From Altererythrobacter sp. (lineage in GTDB: Bacteria > Pseudomonadota > Alphaproteobacteria > Sphingomonadales > Sphingomonadaceae), in the NCBI GenBank assembly GCA_023299945.1, contig JALZVZ010000234.1, positions 1-21,318 of the forward strand: 21,318 nt of DNA, read 5' to 3'. The notes under the pieces were generated by a model that was not told the DNA's origin, made no database searches, and worked only from the letters and a program-made list of their open reading frames with translations. Below, in pieces: positions 15,745-21,318 of the stretch (the stretch's first letter is position 1; the number at the start of each line of letters is the position of its first letter). Made by a program: the position numbers and the translations under genes.

Positions 15745-16913
15745 GAAATCCACCCGTGAAACCCGTTGAAAATATGCTGGAACAGATTGGCTGTGCCAAT
15801 GTCTTCCTCAGCCACCAAAGGTAGATAGGACACTGGCATACCCTCAACGTTGACTTCGAGTTTAGCGACTTCTTCGCCCACTGCAATCGGTGCGCGCAAT
15901 GGCCCATGATAACGAATGGCCATGGTGATTTTAGGATCAGTACCAGTGGGAACGGAGATTTTTACAGGTTTTGCAGAGATCAGCCCAACGCTGGTTTGTG
16001 CGCCGGATTGCACCTTGGCGCGTCCGATCCGCACATTCGCGGCGAATATTTCGCGTGCGGCGAAATTGGAAAAACCCCATTCGATGAAACGCTGGGCAGC
16101 TTCGGCGCGCGCATCTTCGCTGGGGCTGCCGCCAACCACGAAAACAAGACGGCGCCCATCCCGTTCTGCTGACCCCAAAAAACCAAAGCCAGCCTCATTC
16201 GTGAACCCCGTTTTGATCCCGTCCGCGCCGTCAACAATCCCAATCAGAGGATCATGATTGTCTTGGCCAATCCCGCCATAACGAAAGCCCTTATTGCCAA
16301 AATACGTGCTGTATTTGTCGGGATGACGGCGGATCATTGTGCTCGCCAATGCTACCAAATCGCTCGCCGTGACAAAGGTTTTACCCTCGTCAGGCCACCC
16401 ATTGGGCGTGCCAAAATGGCTGCTGACCATGCCGATTTCTCGGGCCTTATCATTCATCATGGCGATCCAGCCATCTACAGATCCCGCAACGCTTTCGGCC
16501 AAAACAATCGAGCCATCATTGGCCGAAACGGTTGTGATCCCGCGGATGAGATTATCGGCGGTGACGGGCTCACCTGCGGGCAGGAACATGGTGGAGCCTT
16601 TGCGGTACCATTCTGCATGCGTTTCGGGCCGAATGGTGAAGCTTTGCGCGGGGCTTAATGTGCCTTCTTCGATCAGTTCAAACGCGAGAAATGCGGTCAT
16701 CACCTTGGTAATGGAGGCGGGTAAAAACCGGCGGTCCGCCTCGCGCGCTTGCAGCACTTGGCCGCTGGTCAGATCAACCATTATCGCGACAGGCGCTTGA
16801 GAAGGCGTAGGAATAGCGGCCAAAGCAGGGGGCTGAATTGCAATCGCAAATAGGCAAAGCCCGGCGCATAATGCGCGGCGCATTCCATTCCCAATTCGCT
16901 GGTAATACAGCAT
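15741..16913 (-). CDS. D-alanyl-D-alanine carboxypeptidase (PBP5/6 type, DacA/DacC-like)
   Basis: A serine DD-carboxypeptidase that trims the terminal D-Ala of peptidoglycan stem peptides in the periplasm. From the ATG at 16913 it is 390 aa with a signal peptide ending ALA near residue 32. The three active-site motifs are present: SITK (S67, K70), SAN (130-132) and KTG (234-236). A PBP5 C-terminal beta domain follows at about 290-375, and a short C-terminal segment could be an amphipathic membrane anchor. I chose the ATG because AGGAGG at 16919-16924 is 5 nt upstream. A GTG at 16952, abutting the rlpA stop, would add 13 atypical residues before the signal peptide. It follows rlpA and overlaps tmk. 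Confidence 0.95.
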   Translation of the reverse strand: MLYYQRIGNGMRRALCAGLCLFAIAIQPPALAAIPTPSQAPVAIMVDLTSGQVLQAREADRRFLPASITKVMTAFLAFELIEEGTLSPAQSFTIRPETHAEWYRKGSTMFLPAGEPVTADNLIRGITTVSANDGSIVLAESVAGSVDGWIAMMNDKAREIGMVSSHFGTPNGWPDEGKTFVTASDLVALASTMIRRHPDKYSTYFGNKGFRYGGIGQDNHDPLIGIVDGADGIKTGFTNEAGFGFLGSAERDGRRLVFVVGGSPSEDARAEAAQRFIEWGFSNFAAREIFAANVRIGRAKVQSGAQTSVGLISAKPVKISVPTGTDPKITMAIRYHGPLRAPIAVGEEVAKLEVNVEGMPVSYLPLVAEEDIGTANLFQHIFNGFHGWIS

Positions 16914-16918
16914 TGCGC

Positions 16919-16934
16919 CCTCCTGTTTAGGAGG
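16919..16934 (-). promoter_or_regulatory. Hairpin containing the dac ribosome-binding site
   Basis: On the minus strand CCTCCTAAACAGGAGG forms a 6-bp stem with an AAAC loop. The 3' arm is the complete Shine-Dalgarno sequence of dac. The structure lies 17 nt after the rlpA stop, so a ribosome ending rlpA could open it. Translational coupling is an inference; the pairing is seen directly. Confidence 0.5.
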
Positions 16935-16951
16935 CGCGCTGCAATACAGCA

Positions 16952-17950
16952 CTAACCCCCGATAACGATTTGAGCTTCTCTATAACCGGCTGCACGGACC
17001 TTTGCGAGGCCTGCTTCAGCCTGTCCACGGCTAGCATAGGGGCCGGTTCGCACGCGGTGATAACCGCCGCCTGATTTCACAAAGCCGCCAATGGTTTTTG
17101 CAAGCTTTGTTGCGCTGGATAAATTGCGGAAAGCTGCGGCTTGAACCGCATACCGTCCCTTTGCCGCAGGAGTGGATGGGCTCGCCGCAGGAGGTTTTGG
17201 GGCAGGTGGAGCGGAAGCTGCTTGTGCTGGCTCTGGAGTTGGCGCGGGGCTCGGATTAACGGAGACCCGGCGCGTTGGCCGAGGGTTTTGTGTCGCAGCG
17301 GGGCTGGCCGATGGCGTTGGCGTTGGCGTAGGTGTTGGCGCTGCAGAAGGTGCAGTGCTCGCCAAAGAGGCAGAGCCCACGTTTGGCAATTTCTTGCGTA
17401 GGATTTCAACCAGTGATTTCGGTGTATCGATACGCTCTGGTCCGGCCTTACCTGAGCGCAGAACGTTGCGCTCATATTCTGGCGGATTGACGCGGCGAAC
17501 GCGCACCGGCCCGGCCTCGCCCACGCCCAATTGAGCCTGTGCGGCAGGGGAAAGAGCGATCAGGCGCGCATTGTTCATCGGGCCTCGGCGTGCCACGCGC
17601 ACAAGAACGGTCTTGCCGCTTTGCAGAGAAGTCACTTCAACATAACTGGGAAGTGGCAGAGTTTTATGGGACGCGCTCACGCCTTCGGCCTGCTCGCCCG
17701 TGGCATAGCCAACCGAATCGTAATTCCAGCTATTGCTAGGCGTGTATTCGACGCCATCGACTTTAAAGACATCGCCCAGAACAACGGGAAAATCTGCCTC
17801 AGGTCCGCTATCGCTCGCCGAGTCCAAAGCGTCAGGCAAAGCACTCGCAGTCTTGGGCGATTGCTCACCGCCTAAGAAGCCGCAACCAGCCAGTGATACC
17901 GTTAATCCAAGCCCAATGGCCCAGCGCAATTTTTTATCTAGCAATCTCAT
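16952..17950 (-). CDS. rlpA: RlpA-like lipoprotein with divergent DPBB and C-terminal SPOR domain
   Basis: RlpA proteins are outer-membrane lipoproteins that bind, and in some species cleave, denuded septal peptidoglycan. This 332-aa protein has a lipoprotein signal with lipobox LAGC (C23) and a double-psi beta-barrel domain at about 55-155. A Pro/Thr/Ala-rich linker (about 200-262) includes a run of PT repeats, and a SPOR domain covers about 264-332. The barrel keeps ASHKTLP (H95), but the usual N-D-R-G-P reads ARRGP (120-124) and I-D-L-S reads IALS, so conserved aspartates are lost and lytic activity is doubtful. ATG 17950 overlaps the mltB end by 17 nt. It is in a cell-wall cluster with mltB and dac. 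Confidence 0.88.
   Translation of the reverse strand: MRLLDKKLRWAIGLGLTVSLAGCGFLGGEQSPKTASALPDALDSASDSGPEADFPVVLGDVFKVDGVEYTPSNSWNYDSVGYATGEQAEGVSASHKTLPLPSYVEVTSLQSGKTVLVRVARRGPMNNARLIALSPAAQAQLGVGEAGPVRVRRVNPPEYERNVLRSGKAGPERIDTPKSLVEILRKKLPNVGSASLASTAPSAAPTPTPTPTPSASPAATQNPRPTRRVSVNPSPAPTPEPAQAASAPPAPKPPAASPSTPAAKGRYAVQAAAFRNLSSATKLAKTIGGFVKSGGGYHRVRTGPYASRGQAEAGLAKVRAAGYREAQIVIGG
17313..17340. repeat. Short hexanucleotide tandem repeat in rlpA
   Basis: Four and two-thirds imperfect copies of a GGCGTT-like unit encode the Thr-Pro run (about residues 206-213) of the RlpA linker on the minus strand. The unit is a multiple of three, so gain or loss of copies would change linker length without shifting the frame. 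Confidence 0.7.
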
Positions 17951-18965
17951 CTGCAAGCAACCCAACACTCATAGCGTAATAGTTCGAGCAGTTGTATTCG
18001 AGGATAACCCGATAATTTGTCGTTAACAGCCACGCTTTTGTTCCTGGACCGTCTGGTTGAAACAGCGATGTCATGACGTCATCGCCGATCACGCGTTGAG
18101 GCTGAACGCCCAATTGGCGCCATTCGCGCACCGTCTTCCATTGGCTGTGACGTTCGTGAACGCGCGAGCAGACAGGAGAGCGGAGCTTGGTCTTCACCGC
18201 GCCCCAATTGAAGCCCGCAGGGACAGATGTTCGCACGCCCCACGGCAGGCCAGTGCGCCAACCAGCATCGCGGAAATAATTGGCGATAGAGGCGAAAGTA
18301 TCTGCGCGATTGTTAAAGATATTGGCGCGGCCATCGCCGTCACCATCGGCGGCAAGGCGCAAATACACGCTGGGCAGGAATTGCGGATTACCGAATGCGC
18401 CAGCCCAGCTGCCCACCAATGTGGAGCGGGAATAGCCCTTGTCAGCAACCTTCAACAGAGCGAGAAATTCGCCCTCAAACAATTCGCGGCGACGCCCTTC
18501 CCATGCGAGGGTGGAGAGCGACCGCGACAGATCAAAATTGCCTCGGATGTTGCCGTAGCTTGTTTCGTGGCCAAAAATCGCAACGATAATCTCAGGCGGA
18601 ACACCGTAGTCACGGCTCGCGCGGCTGAGGCTGGCGCGTTCTGCATTATATACGGAACGTCCGCCCCTGATCCGCACAGAATTCACATGCTTGGAAATAT
18701 AGCGCGCAACCGAGGGAAATCCGCGCCGCGTTGGCGAACCGGGTTGCCCCTTGTCGAGTGTAATCACGCGCTGATTAGGCGTGAGCCCATCGGTCATGCG
18801 GGCAATCGTGCCTTCGCTCACCCCTTGCGCCCGCGCCTTTTGCTTCAGAACCTGAATATAGGCGCCATAAGACATGTCTTGCGCGCTGAGCGTGCTCGTC
18901 GGCAGAATGAGGGTGGCGAATGCGGTAATCGCTGCGCCTGCGGCAATAAGGGGGTTTTTAATCAT
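17934..18965 (-). CDS. Lytic murein transglycosylase, MltB/GH103 family
   Basis: A periplasmic enzyme that cleaves the MurNAc-GlcNAc bond of peptidoglycan with formation of 1,6-anhydroMurNAc. From the ATG at 18965 it is 343 aa with a signal peptide ending near STLSA-Q (about residue 28). There is no lipobox, so it is probably soluble. The GH103 pattern is clear: the catalytic Glu is E134 in FGHETSYG, followed by GNFDLSRSLSTLAW, the GSWAGAFGNPQFLPS motif and the calcium-loop-like DGDGDGRANI. The earlier in-frame start at 19001 only adds residues before the signal peptide. GAGAGA, 4 nt before the ATG, can act as a ribosome-binding site. It is the first gene of the cluster running to 12418. Confidence 0.93.
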   Translation of the reverse strand: MIKNPLIAAGAAITAFATLILPTSTLSAQDMSYGAYIQVLKQKARAQGVSEGTIARMTDGLTPNQRVITLDKGQPGSPTRRGFPSVARYISKHVNSVRIRGGRSVYNAERASLSRASRDYGVPPEIIVAIFGHETSYGNIRGNFDLSRSLSTLAWEGRRRELFEGEFLALLKVADKGYSRSTLVGSWAGAFGNPQFLPSVYLRLAADGDGDGRANIFNNRADTFASIANYFRDAGWRTGLPWGVRTSVPAGFNWGAVKTKLRSPVCSRVHERHSQWKTVREWRQLGVQPQRVIGDDVMTSLFQPDGPGTKAWLLTTNYRVILEYNCSNYYAMSVGLLADEIAR

Positions 18966-18996
18966 GGTTCTCTCATTCGCACAGCTAAACTGAACG

Positions 18997-19009
18997 GCCA
19001 ATTATTGGC
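18997..19009. promoter_or_regulatory. Palindrome in the mltB upstream gap
   Basis: GCCAATTATTGGC has 5-bp arms around a TTA centre. It lies about 30 nt before the mltB ATG in the 79-nt gap after the sulfotransferase-like gene. It could be an operator for the mltB-to-MBL cluster. I find no convincing -35/-10 pair beside it. Confidence 0.3.
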
Positions 19010-19044
19010 AGCTACTTATCGACACTTAGATGTTGCAGCGCAGG

Positions 19045-19791
19045 CTAAGCAGCAAACAACGAGTGGCTGTGTAAATATTCGTAATCCTCGCGGCAGGCCG
19101 CCGCAATCGCGCGATATTCGCCCGTAAGCTGAGGCAATTCGCCCTGTGGAGGGCCAAACCTGGTGGAGGCATTGACCTTATCATACCAATGCGTGCCCCA
19201 TATCCCGTCGCTTTGATGCGGGCCCTTCTGCCAATTTAGCATGGCGTCATCCCAAGCAATCCCGAGAGCTGCACATAATGCGCCGAGTGCTTTTTGCGGA
19301 TTACCAAGGATTTGATCGGAATCCACAATCGGCAAGGCCTCGCCCGCAATATCGCAGGCCGCATCATAATATTCGCGCAATTGTGCAAAGCCGAGCAATT
19401 CTGGGCGGCGCAGCTCGTTCTTGGCTTGATAGCTGGCGACAACGCGCTCTGGTGCACGAATCAAGAACGCATGCCGGTGACCGGGCATATTGCGCAAATC
19501 AATATCCCCAACCATGTGATGCGGCATGTGCTTTTGATACCAGATCGGCTTTGCGTCTGGGGTGGTTCCAGATTGTGCCGCCAGCACAGATTGCCAATCG
19601 CAATCCATACTGGCGATGGTCTCTTGGCCCATCGGATGCACTTCGCCGCTATGTTTTAAAAACGCGCCATAGAAAGGCTCATCGCTGACCGCGCAATCTG
19701 TGCGCGCGCCAAAACTGCGCATCATGGCGGTGGAGATATTGCGCGGACCCGACCACATCGCAATTCTGATTGGGGCGATACGGATCGTCAC
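19045..19791 (-). CDS. Sulfotransferase-like protein (P-loop fold)
   Basis: A 248-aa protein with an N-terminal phosphate-binding loop, MWSGPRNISTAMMRSF (12-27). This resembles the PAPS 5'-phosphosulfate loop of sulfotransferases. A later segment, HRHAFLIRAPERVVASYQ, resembles the 3'-phosphate-binding region (R..P...ASY). The substrate is unknown, and kinase-like alternatives within the P-loop fold cannot be excluded. The start is GTG at 19791, sharing one base with the TAG stop of the aminotransferase gene, so the two are almost certainly co-translated. From memory, plant proteins annotated as branched-chain aminotransferase-like contain both kinds of domain in one chain, which would suggest the two work together; that comparison needs checking. 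Confidence 0.75.
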   Translation of the reverse strand: MTIRIAPIRIAMWSGPRNISTAMMRSFGARTDCAVSDEPFYGAFLKHSGEVHPMGQETIASMDCDWQSVLAAQSGTTPDAKPIWYQKHMPHHMVGDIDLRNMPGHRHAFLIRAPERVVASYQAKNELRRPELLGFAQLREYYDAACDIAGEALPIVDSDQILGNPQKALGALCAALGIAWDDAMLNWQKGPHQSDGIWGTHWYDKVNASTRFGPPQGELPQLTGEYRAIAAACREDYEYLHSHSLFAA

Positions 19792-20702
19792 TAGGCATCT
19801 CGCTCCATCAAAGCCTTATACAAGCCTTGCAGGCGCTCCACCATCGGCCCCCTGCCCTGCGTCATCGTGCGGCCATCAATATCGGTGACAGGCACCACGC
19901 CGGCAAAGGTCCCAGTCACAAAGGCCTCATCCGCCCCATAGACATCGGTGAGCGAGAAGTTCTTCTCAAACACCGGAATGCCTTCCTCGCGGCAAATTTG
20001 TATGACATTCGCGCGGGTAATCCCGCCAAGGCAATAATCCCCGCTCGACGTCCACACCTCGCCTTTGCGCACGATGAAGAAATGGGTCGAATTGCAGGTC
20101 GCTACAAAGCCATGCGGATCGAGCATTAACCCCTCGTCCGCGCCCGCCTGCGTGGCTTGAATGCACGCAGTGATGCAATTGAGTTTGGAATGCGAGTTTA
20201 GCTTTTGGTCCTGCACCGCCGGATCGCCGCGCCGCACATGCACGGTGAATAGGCGAATGCCCTCCTCAATCGTGCTGGGCAAAGGCGCTTTATATTCCGG
20301 AATTATCACAATGGTCGCAGGCGAGATTATCACGCGCGGATCTTGATAGGGTGTCGAGCGAATGCCGCGCGTTACCATCAAGCGGATATGCACGCCGTCT
20401 GCATCGCGCATACCATTGCCGTCGATCGTGTCATCAAGGCGCTGCGTCAGCTCAGCCCGCGTTAGGCCCACATCCATGGCGATGGCTTTTGCGCCTTCAT
20501 AAAGCCGGTCGAGATGCGCATCCAAAAACGCGATTCGTCCTTTGTGAACGCGCAATCCCTCCCATACACCGTCACCCAGCATAAATCCGCTATCGAAGAC
20601 CGATACGGTTGCCTGTTCGCGCGGTACCAGCGTCCCATTTACGTTGATCAGAACCGCGTCATTGCGCGAATCAGCGGTGAAATCATGTGTGCCTTTAGCC
20701 AT
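19791..20702 (-). CDS. PLP-dependent aminotransferase, class IV (BCAT/D-amino-acid transaminase fold)
   Basis: A 303-aa fold-type IV PLP enzyme. It shows the N-terminal motif VSVFDSGFMLGDGVWEGLRV (33-52), RLMVTRG (107-113), the lysine region SHSKLNCITA with probable Schiff-base lysine K173, and GGITRANVI (226-234), the cofactor-phosphate region. The segment that in BCAT and D-alanine transaminase reads E-x-S/T-x-x-N-x-F here reads FVATCNSTHFF (199-209). The glutamate normally contacting the PLP ring nitrogen is not evident, so this is not standard IlvE or Dat. The substrate could be a branched-chain or D-amino acid, or something else. It is the first gene of a pair with the sulfotransferase-like gene. 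No Shine-Dalgarno sequence is visible before the ATG. Confidence 0.88.
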   Translation of the reverse strand: MAKGTHDFTADSRNDAVLINVNGTLVPREQATVSVFDSGFMLGDGVWEGLRVHKGRIAFLDAHLDRLYEGAKAIAMDVGLTRAELTQRLDDTIDGNGMRDADGVHIRLMVTRGIRSTPYQDPRVIISPATIVIIPEYKAPLPSTIEEGIRLFTVHVRRGDPAVQDQKLNSHSKLNCITACIQATQAGADEGLMLDPHGFVATCNSTHFFIVRKGEVWTSSGDYCLGGITRANVIQICREEGIPVFEKNFSLTDVYGADEAFVTGTFAGVVPVTDIDGRTMTQGRGPMVERLQGLYKALMERDA

Positions 20703-20708
20703 TATTTC

Positions 20709-20736
20709 ACATTAAGCGTGAAGAGATGGGTGACAA
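20709..20736 (-). promoter_or_regulatory. Possible promoter of the aminotransferase operon
   Basis: On the minus strand TTGTCA (20736-20731) and TAATGT (20714-20709) are 16 nt apart. Transcription would begin at or next to the ATG at 20702, giving a leaderless mRNA; this fits the absence of a Shine-Dalgarno sequence. The -10 match is weak. Confidence 0.25.
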
Positions 20737-20770
20737 TGGCTGACAAGCACGCTAGCAGCCTTCCCCGCGC

Positions 20771-20860
20771 GGACAGTTGGCAGAGTGGTCGAATGCACCG
20801 GTCTTGAAAACCGGCAAGGGTGCAAGCCCTTCCAGGGTTCGAATCCCTGACTGTCCGCCA
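20771..20860 (+). tRNA. tRNA-Ser, anticodon TGA (reads UCA)
   Basis: A complete class II tRNA of 90 nt including an encoded CCA. The acceptor arms GGACAGT (20771-20777) and ACTGTCC (20850-20856) pair fully, with discriminator G at 20857. The anticodon stem CCGGT/ACCGG encloses the loop CTTGAAA with anticodon TGA. The long variable arm (AAGGG/CCCTT around TGCAAG) is typical of serine tRNA. The T arm is CAGGGTTCGAATCCCTG. It lies 68 nt from the divergent aminotransferase start. I find no second copy of its 3' end in the window, so there is no sign of an integrated element at this tRNA. Confidence 0.97.
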
Positions 20861-20953
20861 TTTAATTCTGATTTTATTGGATGAATTTTCAATAAATTCA
20901 AAGATGCCCTTGTGGGCGCGCTGCAGGTTTGGTTCTAGGTTATCTCTGCTTTG

Positions 20954-20970
20954 AAAAACGCCTAGGCGCA
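20954..20970 (-). terminator. Weak terminator-like palindrome plus T-run
   Basis: On the minus strand, downstream of the small lipoprotein frame, the palindrome CGCCTAGGCG (20959-20968) is followed by TTTTT (20958-20954). The possible stem is only three or four pairs around CTAG, so termination would be weak. Confidence 0.3.
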
Positions 20971-20983
20971 CCCCTCCACTTTA

Positions 20984-21301
20984 TCAATCGCCTGCCCCCA
21001 TTGGAACCACGGTGCGCATCCCTGCGCGCGTGCCTGTGTCGGTGGGCGTGAAGTCCCAACGTGTGCGCGGAATTGAGCCATCAGGTTTACGTAATATCCA
21101 ATACCGCCCGTCTAGATCGCGCAATTCGTTGTCACCTTGCAGTGTTTCGGCAACGCATAGGGCGAACGCTTTGGGCGTCTTATCCGATAGAACGGTGTGT
21201 TTGATGTCAGTCTCCAGGAGCCCCGCCGCTGATGTGGCGCAGGCTGCTAAGGGAATGGCGAGCGAGAGTGTTGCTAAGATACGCTTGTGGAAGGGAGTAG
21301 C
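20984..21301 (-). CDS. Small lipoprotein-like frame without recognisable start codon
   Basis: The minus strand is open from just after a TAG (21304-21302) to a TGA at 20986-20984, giving up to 105 residues. The translation looks real: KRILATLSLAIPLAAC forms a lipoprotein signal with lipobox LAAC, followed by a polar domain with ALCVAETLQGDNELRDLDG, RYWILRKPDGS and RWDFTPTDTGTRAGMRTV. I think similar short lipoproteins occur in sphingomonads, but cannot confirm this. There is no ATG, GTG or TTG between the TAG and the signal peptide. Either a rare start such as ATC is used, or a single-base indel has moved the true start (for example GTG at 21311) out of frame, making this a recent pseudogene or a sequencing error. 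The start given is the limit of the open frame. Confidence 0.5.
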   Translation of the reverse strand, partial: ATPFHKRILATLSLAIPLAACATSAAGLLETDIKHTVLSDKTPKAFALCVAETLQGDNELRDLDGRYWILRKPDGSIPRTRWDFTPTDTGTRAGMRTVVPMGAGD

Positions 21302-21318
21302 CTAAAATCACCCTAACC

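Noticed and set aside
15745..15753. GTG start for tmk three codons upstream
   Set aside because: The ATG at 15744 forms the ATGA overlap used throughout this operon and fits Tmk length.
18057..19127. 356-codon open frame on the plus strand antisense to mltB
   Set aside because: The minus-strand MltB has signal peptide and catalytic motifs; the antisense translation is His/Arg/Ala-rich with no domain and reflects codon bias.
20883..20899. GAATTT/AAATTC stem downstream of tRNA-Ser as terminator
   Set aside because: AT-only 6-bp stem without a T-run; too weak to call.
20702..20971. 89-codon minus-strand frame across tRNA-Ser (contains RDSNPG)
   Set aside because: It is the reverse complement of the tRNA, a well-known source of false protein calls.
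21012..21305. 97-codon plus-strand frame at the right end
   Set aside because: Ser/Arg-rich, no homology-like features; the opposite strand encodes a far more protein-like lipoprotein.
1..21318. Mobile elements, CRISPR arrays, phage or defence genes
   Set aside because: No transposase or integrase motifs, no regularly spaced repeats and no composition break were seen; gene order is typical core chromosome.

Overview
The window reads as a chromosomal housekeeping segment of an alphaproteobacterium, most likely Sphingomonadales (Erythrobacter/Sphingopyxis-like). The reasons are the fused ispDF, the dusB-ntrB-ntrC-ntrY-ntrX-hfq-hflX order typical of Alphaproteobacteria, an Hfq with two Sm domains in one chain, and moderately GC-rich composition. 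Coding density is very high. I see no insertion sequence, integrase, prophage gene or CRISPR array. The assignment comes from gene content and order by eye, not from a search.

Left part (1-2136, minus strand): ispDF (isoprenoid precursor synthesis), then an unrecognised exported protein with four cysteines, then pncC (NMN amidase, CinA C-terminal family), which runs off the left edge. Each junction is a 4-nt ATGA overlap, so this is a tight operon. A 78-nt divergent gap separates it from dusB.

Nitrogen/redox regulation and RNA part (2215-11585, plus strand): dusB (tRNA dihydrouridine synthase), ntrB/ntrC, ntrY/ntrX, hfq and hflX. NtrC keeps the sigma-54 contact motif GAFTGA and NtrX has lost it. 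Hfq is a tandem fusion whose second domain has an acidic instead of basic rim. hflX has no ATG or GTG start and overlaps the end of hfq.

Right part (11580-18965, minus strand): mazG is convergent with hflX and overlaps it by 6 nt. It appears to have its own promoter. Upstream of it lies a dense cluster transcribed in the order mltB, rlpA, dac, tmk, holB, tatD, MBL hydrolase and a 56-aa membrane microprotein. Most junctions overlap by a few bases. The first three genes act on peptidoglycan, tmk and holB serve DNA replication, and the rest are hydrolases or unknown.

Far right (19045-21318): an aminotransferase class IV gene and a sulfotransferase-like gene form a two-gene operon on the minus strand. 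They are followed on the plus strand by tRNA-Ser(TGA), and on the minus strand by a small lipoprotein-like frame that has no recognisable start codon.

Nothing here is clearly a wholly new system. The items most worth a second look are the asymmetric double Hfq and its leader hairpin, the sulfotransferase/aminotransferase pair with an atypical PLP site, the RlpA with lost active-site aspartates, the dac ribosome-binding-site hairpin, and two small unassigned proteins (56 aa membrane; 180 aa exported).
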